A DNA stretch of 64,000 nucleotides from Bradyrhizobium liaoningense (GTDB taxonomy: Bacteria > Pseudomonadota > Alphaproteobacteria > Rhizobiales > Xanthobacteraceae). The number at the start of each line of letters is the position of its first letter. Within the stretch, counting starts at the first letter, position 1. The translations under genes were made by a program, and so were the position numbers. The stretch covers positions 43,501 to 107,500 of the forward strand of contig NZ_JAFCJT010000004.1 of the NCBI RefSeq assembly GCF_018130785.1, written 5' to 3'. The notes under the pieces are model-generated. The model had not been told where the DNA came from and ran no database searches. It worked only from the letters and a program-made list of their open reading frames with translations. Positions 1 to 9,004 of this stretch are shown in pieces.

Positions 1-437
1 GCCGAGATGCCGACGATCAGGATCGCCACCAGCGACTGCATCAGCGCCGAGGCAAACGACAGCGCGATGCCGCGCCGCGCGGTCTCGCGGTTGGCGACGA
101 GATAGGAGGCGATCACCGCCTTGCCGTGGCCGGGGCCGGCGGCATGGAAAATCCCATAGGCAAACGAGATGAAGAGCAGCGTCCACACCGCCGAGCCGTC
201 GGATTTGGCGGCGCGGATGGTCGCCGACATCTGGCGATAGAATTCCGACTGCTTTGCCAGGAGCCAGCCAATGACGCCGCTGGCCTCGGGCTCCGCTGCC
301 TGCGCCGGGCGTGGTGCGCCGAACGGATTTTGCGCGAGGAGATCGTGAAGCGCGGCGTCCGCCACGTTCACAACAAGGAGCACGGCCGCACAGGCCAGAA
401 GCCCGCGCACAAGCGGGGAATGAAGACGACCGATCAA
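1..437 (-). CDS. NicO-family nickel/cobalt transporter, partial (C-terminus beyond window)
   Basis: Inner-membrane metal exporter or permease of the NicO/RcnA family. About 145 codons are visible. They begin with a hydrophobic signal-anchor-like segment, then a periplasmic-looking linker, then the family motif HAAGPGHGKAV inside a membrane segment, whose His residues are expected to handle Ni2+ or Co2+. The gene is cut by the window edge. The start is a TTG at 437-435 that overlaps the stop of the DUF1007 gene (TTGA), implying translational coupling; GTG at 410 is an alternative. DUF1007 proteins commonly sit next to NicO transporters, which supports the call. The metal is not determined by the sequence. 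Confidence 0.8.
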   Translation of the reverse strand, partial: MIGRLHSPLVRGLLACAAVLLVVNVADAALHDLLAQNPFGAPRPAQAAEPEASGVIGWLLAKQSEFYRQMSATIRAAKSDGSAVWTLLFISFAYGIFHAAGPGHGKAVIASYLVANRETARRGIALSFASALMQSLVAILIVGIS

Positions 438-1072
438 GGGCAATCCACCGTAACCTTGTTGGCGAACATCAAACCAAAATTCGAGTTCTCGCCGTTCATG
501 AAGGTCTGCTCGTTGAGCTTCTGGGCGCTCGCGGTGCCGTCGCTCGGGCGCTCCAGCTTCATCTGGCAGCCGGCGGGCGCACCGACCAGCTTGACCGGGT
601 TGTCCTTGGCCATCTGGAAGTCGATGAAGAAGGAACGGTCGAACACTTCGAGCACCAGCTGCTTGGGCTTGACCGGGTTCTTCAGCGGCAGCGTGAAGTG
701 CAGGGTCAGCACCGTGTCCTTGTAGTCGAGGAAGTAATCGACCGGCTCGTTAAAACGCTCCTTCTTGCCGTCGGCTCGCGCGAAGGTGAAGTAGGCGTAT
801 TCCTTCAGCGACTCGACGTTGGTCTGTGCCAGCGGCCCGAGCTCGTCGCGCGTATAGGCCCCCTTGGTCTTGCTCTCGAGCCCCTGCACCGCATAGGCCG
901 AGAACATGTCGTCAAAGGTCCAGGCGTGGCGCACGCCGGTGATGGTGCCGTCCGCGGCATAGAGCAGCTCGCTGGTCGCAGTGATCCAGACATGCGGATG
1001 CGCCCTCGCCGCGCCCGCTGCGAACGTCATCGCAGCGGCGAGCAGCAGGCCGAACAGGGCACGCATGCCCAT
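434..1072 (-). CDS. DUF1007 family periplasmic protein
   Basis: 212-residue protein with a cleavable signal peptide (cleavage probably after ARA, near residue 24), followed at once by HPHVWI, the hallmark start of mature DUF1007 proteins. The mature N-terminal His-x-His is a plausible metal ligand. The family accompanies NicO-type transporters and is thought to be a periplasmic partner in nickel or zinc handling, but its biochemical role is unproven. The ATG at 1072 overlaps the upstream peptidase stop (ATGA) and its own stop overlaps the next start, so peptidase, DUF1007 and NicO form a tightly coupled minus-strand operon. Confidence 0.85.
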   Translation of the reverse strand: MGMRALFGLLLAAAMTFAAGAARAHPHVWITATSELLYAADGTITGVRHAWTFDDMFSAYAVQGLESKTKGAYTRDELGPLAQTNVESLKEYAYFTFARADGKKERFNEPVDYFLDYKDTVLTLHFTLPLKNPVKPKQLVLEVFDRSFFIDFQMAKDNPVKLVGAPAGCQMKLERPSDGTASAQKLNEQTFMNGENSNFGLMFANKVTVDCP

Positions 1073-3153
1073 CAGGCCGCCTTCGCGTCGTCGAGCAGGC
1101 CGCGCCGGCGGAGCAGCGCGTCGGGCTCCGGCGGGCGGCCGCGGAACGCCTCGTAGGCGGCTTCCGGATCGACCGATCCGCCCGAGGAGTAGATGTCGTC
1201 GTGCAGGCGCTTGGCGACCTCAGGATCGAAGATGTTGCCGGCCTCCTCGAACGCGCCAAAGGCGTCGGCGTCCATCACCTCCGACCACATGTAGCTGTAG
1301 TAACCAGATGCATAGTGGTCGCCGGAGAAGATGTGGCCGAACTGGGTCGGCCGGTGGCGCAGCGAGATCTCCTCGGGCATGCCGATCTTCTCCAGCTCCT
1401 TCTTCTCGAAGGCGCGGACATCCTGCGCGGCAGAAGCCGGCTGGGTGTGGAATTCGAGATCGACCAGTGCCGAGGAGACGAACTCGACCGTGGCAAAGCC
1501 CTGGTTGAACTTTCGCGCGGCGAGGAAGCGCTGGAGCAGATCGTCCGGCAGCGGCTCGCCGGTCTGGTAGTGGCGGGCGAACTGCTGCAGCACCTCGGGC
1601 CGCTCCTGCCAGTGCTCGTAGAGCTGGGACGGCAGCTCGACGAAGTCGGTGAACACCGAGGTCCCCGACAGCGACGGGTAGGTCACGTTGGAGAGCATGC
1701 CGTGCAGGCCGTGGCCGAACTCGTGGAACAGGGTCCGGGCATCGTCGGGCGAGAGCAGCGAGGGCTCGCCGTTCGCACCCTTGGCGAAGTTGCAGACATT
1801 GATGACGAGCGGCGCGATCTCGCCGTCGAGCTTCTGCTGGTCGCGCAGCGAGGTCATCCAGGCGCCGGAGCGCTTCGACGGCCGGGCGTAGTAGTCGCCG
1901 TAGAACAGCGCCTTGTGCTTGCCGTCCGGCCCCTTCACCTCCCAGACCCGGACATCCGGGTGCCAGGTCGGCACGTCCTTGCGCTCCTCGAAGGTGATGC
2001 CGAACAGGCGGGTGGCGCAGTCGAAGGCGGCGGCGATCATGTGGTCGAGCGTGAGGTACGGCTTGATCGCGGAATCGTCGAAATTGGCGCGCTGGAGGCG
2101 GAGCTTTTCGGCATAGAAGCGCCAGTCCCAGGGCGCGAGCTTGAAATTGCTGCCCTCTTCCGTGATCAGCGCCTGCATCTCGTCGCGGTCGGCGAGCGCG
2201 CGCGCCCGCGCCGGCTTCCAGACCCGCTCCAGCAGGCCGCGCACCGCATCCGGCGTCTTGGCCATGGAATCCTCGAGCCGGTAGGCGGCGAAGGTCGGAT
2301 AGCCCAGAAGCTTGGCGCTCTCCTCCCGCAGCTTCAGGATCTCGACGATGGTGCCGTTGTTGTCGTTGGCATTGCCGTTGTCGCCACGCGCCGTGAAGGC
2401 CTTGTAGACCTTCTCGCGCAGGTCGCGCCTGGCCGAGCTCTTCAGGAACGGCTCGGTCGAGGAGCGCGACAGCGTGACGATGGCCTTGCCTTCCATGCCG
2501 CGCTCTTCTGCCGCAGCCTTGGCGGCGGCAACGAAGCTCTCGGGCAGGCCCTGGCGGTCGGCCTCCCCCAACTCCATGAACCACTCCTGCTCGTCGCCGA
2601 GCAGATGATGGCTGAAGCTGGTGCCAAGTTGCGCGAGCTTCTCGTTGATCTCCGCCATCCGCGTCTTGGCATCCTCGGAGAGGCCGGCGCCGGAGCGGTG
2701 GAAGCGGGTGTAGGTGCGCTCCAGCAGGCGGAGCTGCTCGGGCGAAAGACCAAGACTGGCGCGGTTCTCGTGCAAATGGGCGATGCGACCAAACAGCACG
2801 GCGTTCATCATGATCGGATTCCAGTGCCGCGCCATCCGCAAGGAGACCTCCTTGTCGATCTCCAGGATGGCCGGGTTGGAATGCGCCGAGACGAGGTCGT
2901 AGAAGACCGCCGCGACCTTGCTGAGGAGCTTGCCCGAGCGCTCCAGCGCCGTGATGGTGTTGGCGAAGTCGGCGGCCGCCGGATCGTTGGTGATCGCCGC
3001 GATCTCGGCGGAGTGATCGGCGAAGGCCTGCTCGAAGGCCGGAAGGAAGTGCTCCGGCTTGAGCTCGTCGAAGGGCGGGGTCGCAAACGGCGTCACCCAG
3101 GCCTTCAGCAGCGGGTTGGTCTCGGGGGCCGTGGTTTGGCGGGGTTCTGACAT
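1072..3153 (-). CDS. dcp: M3 family peptidyl-dipeptidase Dcp
   Basis: 693-residue zinc metallopeptidase that removes C-terminal dipeptides from oligopeptides. The zinc motif HEFGH lies near residue 477 in the context TLFHEFGHGLHGML. The N-terminus (NPLLKAWVTPFATPPFD) and overall length match Dcp/oligopeptidase A proteins (about 680 residues). No signal peptide is seen, so it is probably cytoplasmic. It is first in an operon with the DUF1007 and NicO genes (4-base overlap), an association with metal transport that is not obviously functional. OpdA-type oligopeptidase A is the alternative, but the N-terminal sequence favours Dcp. Confidence 0.88.
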   Translation of the reverse strand: MSEPRQTTAPETNPLLKAWVTPFATPPFDELKPEHFLPAFEQAFADHSAEIAAITNDPAAADFANTITALERSGKLLSKVAAVFYDLVSAHSNPAILEIDKEVSLRMARHWNPIMMNAVLFGRIAHLHENRASLGLSPEQLRLLERTYTRFHRSGAGLSEDAKTRMAEINEKLAQLGTSFSHHLLGDEQEWFMELGEADRQGLPESFVAAAKAAAEERGMEGKAIVTLSRSSTEPFLKSSARRDLREKVYKAFTARGDNGNANDNNGTIVEILKLREESAKLLGYPTFAAYRLEDSMAKTPDAVRGLLERVWKPARARALADRDEMQALITEEGSNFKLAPWDWRFYAEKLRLQRANFDDSAIKPYLTLDHMIAAAFDCATRLFGITFEERKDVPTWHPDVRVWEVKGPDGKHKALFYGDYYARPSKRSGAWMTSLRDQQKLDGEIAPLVINVCNFAKGANGEPSLLSPDDARTLFHEFGHGLHGMLSNVTYPSLSGTSVFTDFVELPSQLYEHWQERPEVLQQFARHYQTGEPLPDDLLQRFLAARKFNQGFATVEFVSSALVDLEFHTQPASAAQDVRAFEKKELEKIGMPEEISLRHRPTQFGHIFSGDHYASGYYSYMWSEVMDADAFGAFEEAGNIFDPEVAKRLHDDIYSSGGSVDPEAAYEAFRGRPPEPDALLRRRGLLDDAKAA

Positions 3154-3291
3154 CGCAAGTCCCGGTTTTTGTGGCTCGATTGTTGGGGTCAGCTATAGCA
3201 CGCGATGGGGCTTTTTTGGGCCATTTGCCCTTGCTCCCGGCCGCCTTTTCGGGGAGATTGCGGCCCTCGAAGACTAGGGACTCCTGAGCTC

Positions 3292-3546
3292 ATGAACGCG
3301 CCTGCCTCCTCTTCCCGTCAGATCGTCTGGCCGAGCGTCATCACTGTCATCAGCGCCGCCATCCTGATCGGCGCCGAAGTGTTCGGCGCCGCGTTCGCCG
3401 GCGGTTGGGCGCTCGCGATCCTGTTCGGGCTCGGCGATCAGGGCACGCACATCCTCCAGGCTGTGCTGTTCGCGCTCGGCGTGCTCGTGATGACCGCGTT
3501 CATCCGCGCGGCTCAGCGCGTCGAGCCGTTCACGAAGCGCCGCTGA
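3292..3546 (+). CDS. small integral membrane protein, unknown function
   Basis: 84 residues with two hydrophobic stretches (about residues 12-32 and 38-62) separated by a short Gly-rich turn and ending in a basic tail (EPFTKRR). The predicted topology is a two-helix hairpin in the inner membrane. The start ATG at 3292 has AGGGA about 12 bases upstream; the reading frame continues further upstream, but without a convincing ribosome site. It is divergent from dcp, with a short shared control region. I do not recognise the family. Confidence 0.65.
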   Translation: MNAPASSSRQIVWPSVITVISAAILIGAEVFGAAFAGGWALAILFGLGDQGTHILQAVLFALGVLVMTAFIRAAQRVEPFTKRR

Positions 3547-3664
3547 CGCTTCCTCGCGCGCGGGAGACGCGCGCGCTCTGAAAACTTAACGCACGTTCAT
3601 CTTCCGCGTCGCTCGCGCAACACCGCGCAAGCAGATGTTAGGCAATTCTGTTCTCAGCCTAAAA

Positions 3665-4200
3665 AAATTCTTGCGAACCAGAGTCAAAACGCTTATTTGC
3701 GGACTTGCCCAATTTCGCACGTGCCTGTGGTCGTGTGTCAGTCGGTAGGTATCCGGACAAGAGGCCGGACAGCCGCCAAGGGGTGAAGAAGCCGAGGGGC
3801 TCTTCGGAAGTGCGGAAGTCGAAAGACCGAAAGGTCGGACGAGGAAGCAAACCCGGAGCGTCCAGCATCTCTCTCAAAGAGATGCCATGTCGAAGGTGAC
3901 TTCACTTTTTGCAACCGTGACTGGCAGCCGGAGGCGAACCGGCGCACCCCGCTCTCAACGGGGGACGCGACTTAAAGCAACGACGGATCGGGCTTTTTTG
4001 GTCTCTACCGGCGGTCCAACGCCGGCGCGGGCTACTGAAAAGGCTTGTCCTTCATTGCCAGGTGTGCGGGCGGGAACAATCCCAACCAATCCACGGCAGC
4101 ACAGTCTGGTTTGAGTCTTTGGCTCGTCGCGCCTCCATCGCGCGATCTGGCCGGAGCGCTCTTATCCGACGTCATTTTTTGAACGGATCCCCGTCGCTGG
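3665..4200 (+). ncRNA. structured leader upstream of ornithine decarboxylase, candidate speF RNA motif
   Basis: This 672-base gap (3547-4218) holds no convincing gene but is rich in RNA structure on the coding strand. A perfect 8-bp hairpin has arms 3865-3872 and 3878-3885. A GACC-GAAA-GGTC tetraloop hairpin lies at 3825-3836. A 5-bp CCCCG stem lies at 3947-3963. A 6-bp stem lies at 4008-4025. The first and third hairpins share the loop-side sequence CTCTCAA. A conserved cis-acting element named speF has been described upstream of fold-III ornithine decarboxylases in alphaproteobacteria; position, length and downstream gene fit. A possible promoter (TTGCGA, then CTTATT) lies near 3672-3700. 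The covariance model was not run. Confidence 0.6.
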
Positions 4201-4218
4201 GCCGTTTGGGAGAGTGCT

Positions 4219-5361
4219 ATGACCGACCGTATCCAGGAATTCCTGCGCAACCGCCGCAAGGATGGCCTCGACACCGAGCCGTGCCTCGTCGTCGACCTCG
4301 AGGTCGTGCGCGACAATTACCAGACCTTCGCCAAGGCGCTGCCCGACAGCCGCGTGTTCTACGCCGTCAAGGCGAACCCGGCGCCGGAAGTGCTGGCGCT
4401 GCTCGCCTCCATGGGCTCCTGCTTCGACACCGCGACGGTCGCCGAGATCGAGATGGCGCTGGCCGCGGGTGCCACGCCCGACCGCATCTCCTTCGGCAAC
4501 ACGATCAAGAAGGAGCGCGACATCGCGCGCGCCTTCGCGCTCGGCATCCGGCTTTTCGCCGTGGATTGCGCCGCCGAGGTCGAGAAAATCGCCCGTGCCG
4601 CTCCCGGCGCGAAGGTGTTCTGCCGCATCCTCTATGACTGCGCCGGCGCCGAGTGGCCGCTGTCGCGCAAGTTCGGCTGCGACCCGGAGATGGCCGTCGA
4701 GGTGCTCGACGTTGCCAAGCGCCTGGGCCTGGAGCCGTGCGGCATCTCCTTCCATGTCGGCTCGCAGCAGCGCAAGGTGAAGGCGTGGGACCGTGCGCTG
4801 GCGATGGCCTCGCAGGTATTCCGCGACTGCGCCGAGCGCGGCATCAACCTGACCATGGTCAACATGGGCGGCGGCTTCCCGACCAAGTACCTGAAGGACG
4901 TGCCGCCGGTCGTGACCTACGGCCGCTCGATCTTCCGCGCGCTACGCAAGCACTTCGGCAACCAGATTCCGGAGACCATCATCGAGCCGGGCCGCGGCAT
5001 GGTGGGCAACGCCGGCATCATCGAATCCGAAGTCGTGCTCATCTCGAAGAAGAGCGACGATGACGAGGTGCGCTGGGTCTATCTCGACATCGGCAAGTTC
5101 GGCGGTCTCGCCGAGACGATGGACGAGTCGATCCGTTACGCCATCCGCACCCCGCATGACGGCGCGGACATGACGCCGTGCGTGCTCGCGGGCCCGACCT
5201 GCGACAGCGCCGACGTGCTGTACGAGAAGACCCCGTATCCGCTTCCCGTCACGCTCGAGATCGGCGACAAGCTGCTGATCGAGGGCACCGGGGCCTATAC
5301 GTCGACCTACTCGTCGGTGGCGTTCAACGGCATCCCGCCGCTGAAGACCTATCACATCTAA
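4219..5361 (+). CDS. ornithine (lysine/ornithine) decarboxylase, fold type III PLP enzyme
   Basis: 380-residue alanine-racemase-fold decarboxylase making putrescine from ornithine, in the cytoplasm. The PLP lysine is K51 in FYAVKANP. The catalytic cysteine is C328 in GPTCDSADV. HVGSQ and the Gly-rich GGGFP loop bind the cofactor phosphate. The second active site comes from the partner subunit of the dimer. Some alphaproteobacterial homologues also accept lysine. The ATG at 4219 has GGGAGAG upstream. Its long structured leader suggests feedback control by polyamine or ornithine. Homospermidine synthase lies downstream and would use the putrescine. A perfect 9-bp hairpin at 5395-5414 follows the stop but lacks a strong U-tract. 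Confidence 0.92.
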   Translation: MTDRIQEFLRNRRKDGLDTEPCLVVDLEVVRDNYQTFAKALPDSRVFYAVKANPAPEVLALLASMGSCFDTATVAEIEMALAAGATPDRISFGNTIKKERDIARAFALGIRLFAVDCAAEVEKIARAAPGAKVFCRILYDCAGAEWPLSRKFGCDPEMAVEVLDVAKRLGLEPCGISFHVGSQQRKVKAWDRALAMASQVFRDCAERGINLTMVNMGGGFPTKYLKDVPPVVTYGRSIFRALRKHFGNQIPETIIEPGRGMVGNAGIIESEVVLISKKSDDDEVRWVYLDIGKFGGLAETMDESIRYAIRTPHDGADMTPCVLAGPTCDSADVLYEKTPYPLPVTLEIGDKLLIEGTGAYTSTYSSVAFNGIPPLKTYHI

Positions 5362-5494
5362 GCAGCCTCTCTTTTCCGAGGCCTGACGAACCCGGGAGCC
5401 GGCTTGCCGGCTCCTTACCCATCATTTCGATTTCTGACGACGTCTTGGACAGGCGCGCTTCTCGCGCGCCGGTTCAAGCGGGGACTGACGCGCC

Positions 5495-6082
5495 ATGACT
5501 GCTTTTCGGAAGCCACAAGTCGCCCTCACTTCGAAAGCCGTTCCGTTCGCGATCCGTGCGGAACGTGCTGCCGACGTCGCCGCCCGTGAAGCGCTGCTGG
5601 ATGCCTGCTTTGGCGAAAACCGCCATGACCGCACCTGCCAGCGCCTGCGCGACGGACGTGCACCTGCCGCAGGCCTTGCCCTGTCGGCTGTGCGCGAGGG
5701 GACACTCGTGGGAACCGTGCGGCTGTGGCACGTCAGCGCCGGAGGCAGACCCGCTCTGGTCCTCGGACCGCTGGCGGTGGACCCTGCCTTTCGCGAGCTC
5801 GGGATCGGCGCCGCGCTGATGCATCAAGCGCTGGCCGCCGCCCGGGCGCGCGGGCATGCCGCCGTGATCCTGCTCGGCGATGCCCCCTATTATGCCCGCT
5901 TCGGCTTCTCGCCCGACAAGACCGGCGGGCTGTCGCTGCCCGGCCCGTTCGAGCGCGATCGCCTGCTGGCGATCGAGTTCACCGACGGCGCGCTCGATGG
6001 CGCCACCGGGATGATCGTCCCGACCGGCGCGGCCCTGCCCAAACGGAGGGTAGTTCGCGCCCTCGAGGCGCACGCGGCTTAA
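5495..6082 (+). CDS. GNAT family N-acetyltransferase
   Basis: 195 residues. The GNAT acetyl-CoA site appears as VDPAFRELGIGAALM (residues about 93-107), followed by the typical C-terminal strand YYARFGFSP. The overall form resembles YhbS-type acetyltransferases. The substrate is unknown. It lies between ornithine decarboxylase and a RidA-like protein on the same strand, so acetylation of a polyamine is conceivable but rests on position only. The N-terminal 20 residues are poorly conserved-looking, and a later start is possible although no better ribosome site is evident. Confidence 0.8.
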   Translation: MTAFRKPQVALTSKAVPFAIRAERAADVAAREALLDACFGENRHDRTCQRLRDGRAPAAGLALSAVREGTLVGTVRLWHVSAGGRPALVLGPLAVDPAFRELGIGAALMHQALAAARARGHAAVILLGDAPYYARFGFSPDKTGGLSLPGPFERDRLLAIEFTDGALDGATGMIVPTGAALPKRRVVRALEAHAA

Positions 6083-6223
6083 GGGATTGCCATGATGGCG
6101 ACGACTGAAGCCGCGTTAAGCGGCAACGCCCGGCCGTGCCTGCGCTGACCCTTTGGGGTTGCGCGAGCCCCAGAAACGCCCTTTAACCCCCACAAAATTC
6201 CCCCTTCAGTCGAGGCCGAACCC

Positions 6224-6613
6224 ATGTCCCGTCGCCTGATCTCCACCGGCTCTCCCCTCGAGAAGACCGTCGGCTACAGCCGCGCCGTGATCGACGGTGA
6301 GTTCGCCTTCGTCGCCGGAACCACCGGCTATGACTACACGACGATGACGATGCCGGCCGATGTCACGAGCCAGTCACGCAACTGCTTCAAGACCATCGAA
6401 GCCGCCCTGAAGGAGGGCGGATTCGAGATGGCCGATATCGTCCGTGCGACCTACTACGTCACCGACGCCAGCACCATCGATGCCCACTTCGCCGTCTGCG
6501 GCGAGGTTCTCGGTGACATCAGGCCTGCTGCGACACTGCTGGTCGTTAGCGCCCTCGCCAAGCCCGAGATGAAGGTCGAGATCGAAGTCACCGCCAAGCG
6601 CCGCAGCGCCTGA
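6224..6613 (+). CDS. RidA/YjgF-family protein lacking the deaminase arginine
   Basis: 129-residue RidA-fold protein, expected to be a trimer. Canonical RidA enzymes hydrolyse reactive enamines/imines and carry an essential Arg in a PARS-type motif. Here the corresponding stretch reads RPAATLLVV, so that Arg is replaced and the protein belongs to a non-RidA (Rid1-7-like) subgroup with unproven activity. It sits 48 bases before homospermidine synthase and is probably co-transcribed with it. Because homospermidine synthase works through imine intermediates, a role with those intermediates is an attractive inference only. Confidence 0.82.
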   Translation: MSRRLISTGSPLEKTVGYSRAVIDGEFAFVAGTTGYDYTTMTMPADVTSQSRNCFKTIEAALKEGGFEMADIVRATYYVTDASTIDAHFAVCGEVLGDIRPAATLLVVSALAKPEMKVEIEVTAKRRSA

Positions 6614-6661
6614 TCCATCCCTCACCCACTGTTCGCCAGCACTTTCCGGAGAAACCATCCC

Positions 6662-8104
6662 ATGAGCCCCGCCTCGCAGATCTACGCGAAGATCACCGGT
6701 CCCATCGTCATGGTCGGCTTCGGCTCCATCGGCAAAGGCACGCTGCCGATGATCGAGCGGCATCTCGATTACGACAAGTCGCGCATCACCGTGATCGACC
6801 CCAAGGACGAGGGCCGCAAGGCGCATTGCGAGAAGCAGAATGTGCGCTTCATCCAGAAGGCCGTGACCAGGGACAATTATCGCGAGTTGCTGACCCCGCT
6901 GCTCACCGAAGGCGGCGGCCAGGGCTTTTGCGTCAACCTCTCGGTCGATACCGGCTCGACCGACATCATGGAGCTCTGCAACGAGCTCGGCGCTCTCTAT
7001 ATCGACACCGTCAACGAGCCCTGGCTCGGCTTCTACTTCGATGCGTCGAAGGGCCCGGAAGCGCGCTCCAACTACGCCCTGCGCGAAGTGACGCTGGCCG
7101 CCAAGAAGGCGCGCCCCGCGGGCTCGACGACGGCCGTCTCCTGCTGCGGCGCCAATCCCGGCATGGTCTCCTTCTTCGTCAAGCAGGCGCTGCTCAACGT
7201 CGCGGCCGATCTGAAGCTCAACGCCCCCAAGCCGAAGACCAAGGCCGAATGGGCGGACCTGATGCGGCAGGCCGGGATCAAGGGCATCCACATCGCCGAA
7301 CGCGACACCCAGCGCTCCAAGACGCCGAAAGAGCCTGACGTCTTCGTCAACACCTGGTCGGTGGAAGGTTTCCTGTCGGAAGGCGTGCAGCCGTCCGAAC
7401 TCGGCTGGGGCACCCATGAAAAATGGATGCCGGAGAATGCGCATACCCACGAAGCCGGCTGCGGCGCCGCCATCTATCTGATGCAGCCCGGCGCCAACAC
7501 GCGCGTGCGCACCTGGTGCCCGACCCGCGGCGCGCAATATGGCTTCCTCGTCACCCACAACGAGTCGATCTCGATCTCCGATTACTTCACGGTGCGTGAC
7601 GCATCGGGCACGGCGGTCTACCGGCCGACCTGCCACTATGCCTATCATCCGGCTGACGATGCCGTGCTGTCGCTGCATGAAATGTTCGGCCGCGCCGCGA
7701 AGATGCAGGAGAAGCACCACATCCTCGATGAGAACGAGATCGTCGACGGCATCGACGAACTCGGCGTGCTGCTGTTCGGCCACGACAACAATGCCTATTG
7801 GTACGGCTCGCAGCTCTCCATCGAGGAGACCCGCAAGCTCGCGCCCTACCAGAACGCCACTGGCCTGCAGGTGACCTCCGCCGTACTCGGCGGCATGGTG
7901 TGGGCGCTGGAAAATCCGAACGAAGGCATCGTCGAAGCCGACGAGATGGATTTCGATCGCCTGCTGGAAATCCAGCTGCCCTATCTCGGCCCGGTGAAGG
8001 GTTTCTACACTGACTGGACGCCGCTGACGGATCGTCCGGGACTGTTCCCGGAAGACATCGACACGAGCGATCCTTGGCAGTTCCGGAATATTCTGGTGCG
8101 GTGA
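6662..8104 (+). CDS. hss: homospermidine synthase
   Basis: 480-residue NAD+-dependent enzyme that condenses two putrescines (or putrescine and spermidine) into homospermidine, the main long polyamine of rhizobia. The N-terminus has the Rossmann dinucleotide motif GFGSIGKG (residues 19-26). Length and sequence match bacterial Hss rather than deoxyhypusine-synthase-derived enzymes. ACTTTCCGGAGA precedes the ATG at 6662. With ornithine decarboxylase upstream it completes an ornithine-putrescine-homospermidine route. It is followed by a strong Rho-independent terminator at 8132. Confidence 0.95.
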   Translation: MSPASQIYAKITGPIVMVGFGSIGKGTLPMIERHLDYDKSRITVIDPKDEGRKAHCEKQNVRFIQKAVTRDNYRELLTPLLTEGGGQGFCVNLSVDTGSTDIMELCNELGALYIDTVNEPWLGFYFDASKGPEARSNYALREVTLAAKKARPAGSTTAVSCCGANPGMVSFFVKQALLNVAADLKLNAPKPKTKAEWADLMRQAGIKGIHIAERDTQRSKTPKEPDVFVNTWSVEGFLSEGVQPSELGWGTHEKWMPENAHTHEAGCGAAIYLMQPGANTRVRTWCPTRGAQYGFLVTHNESISISDYFTVRDASGTAVYRPTCHYAYHPADDAVLSLHEMFGRAAKMQEKHHILDENEIVDGIDELGVLLFGHDNNAYWYGSQLSIEETRKLAPYQNATGLQVTSAVLGGMVWALENPNEGIVEADEMDFDRLLEIQLPYLGPVKGFYTDWTPLTDRPGLFPEDIDTSDPWQFRNILVR

Positions 8105-8131
8105 GGAGCGCACCACGCCCGATCGATCATG

Positions 8132-8163
8132 ATGCCCGGCCTCGCGCCGGGCATTTTCTTTTT
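8132..8163 (+). terminator. Rho-independent terminator after hss
   Basis: A 9-bp perfect stem, ATGCCCGGC (8132-8140) with GCCGGGCAT (8146-8154), has a 5-base loop and is followed by TTTTCTTTTT. The T-tract lies on the plus strand, so it ends the hss transcript before the convergent acetoacetate decarboxylase gene. Confidence 0.9.
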
Positions 8164-8169
8164 CGCGAC

Positions 8170-8910
8170 TTACTTCGCCATGTAGTCGAACGCGACGCTG
8201 CCGAGCCCCAGCGTCAAATCCGCCTTGAAATGCAGCGCCGAGACCACTTCGCGCACCGGCAGGCGGGCGACGTCGCAGAGCGCGTGGGGAAACAGCCCGA
8301 GTGCGGCGGGACCGGTCCAGGCTTCCTTCAGCGTGATGTCCTCGAGATGAAAGCGAACCAGCTCGCAGATCCGCGGGCTGCCGTCGACATGCGGGATGAT
8401 CTTCAGGATGAAGTTCGGCGACGCCATCGACTTCAGCACCGTGTCGTGATCGACCTTGCGGTGCTTGTAGCCCATTGTCGCGGAGGCGCAGAGCACTGAG
8501 CCGTAATGCAGCGAGCCGACCAGCGCGTCGCTCTCGACCTCGATCTTCGGCCGCGCAAGCTTCTTCGGAAAGCCCCACAGTTCGCGACCGCCGGCGATCG
8601 GTCCCTCGTCGTCCAGATACATCGCGTGGGTGTAGGCCCCCTCCTCGCCCTTGAGGCGGACCGGGATCACCTGCCCGGTTTCGGTGTAGTCGCCAAATCC
8701 GGTCGAGTCGGGCATGCGGATGAATTCGTATTTCACCACCGGCTCCGCCACCTCAAGCGGCTCCGGCACGATGCTGGCGAGGGCTTCGGGATCGGTCCTG
8801 TAGGTGATGACGAAATATTCGCGGTCGAAGAAGCGATATGGCCCGGGCGGGAATGACGGATTGGTGAGCGGCATCGAATAAGCGGTGCGGCGGACGTCTT
8901 CGATCTTCAT
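8170..8910 (-). CDS. adc: acetoacetate decarboxylase
   Basis: 246-residue enzyme that decarboxylates acetoacetate to acetone and CO2 through a Schiff base. The catalytic lysine is in [10 protein letters not shown], where the adjacent Lys lowers the pKa of the reactive one. N-terminal [13 protein letters not shown] is typical of the family. The start is placed at ATG 8910 (MKIEDVRR); an in-frame ATG 12 bases upstream (8922) is possible but poorly supported. It converges on hss and is probably monocistronic. It could serve ketone-body or poly-hydroxybutyrate overflow metabolism. Confidence 0.9.
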   Translation of the reverse strand: MKIEDVRRTAYSMPLTNPSFPPGPYRFFDREYFVITYRTDPEALASIVPEPLEVAEPVVKYEFIRMPDSTGFGDYTETGQVIPVRLKGEEGAYTHAMYLDDEGPIAGGRELWGFPKKLARPKIEVESDALVGSLHYGSVLCASATMGYKHRKVDHDTVLKSMASPNFILKIIPHVDGSPRICELVRFHLEDITLKEAWTGPAALGLFPHALCDVARLPVREVVSALHFKADLTLGLGSVAFDYMAK

Positions 8911-9004
8911 GGGAGGCCCCATCTGTCGTTGGCGCGACAGATTATGGAACGGGCCGGCCGCCGAGGCGAGATCAAATGCGCGTCACAATACGCCGGCCGC
9001 CGGG

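Noticed and set aside
3705..3899. Arg/Lys-rich 64-codon open frame (TTG start) inside the ornithine decarboxylase leader
   Set aside because: No ribosome site, a weak start codon and composition explained by GC-rich structured RNA. A leader peptide cannot be fully excluded but is not supported.
3887..4114. 75-codon frame starting just after the 8-bp hairpin in the same leader
   Set aside because: It crosses several hairpins, has no recognisable protein pattern and no good ribosome site.
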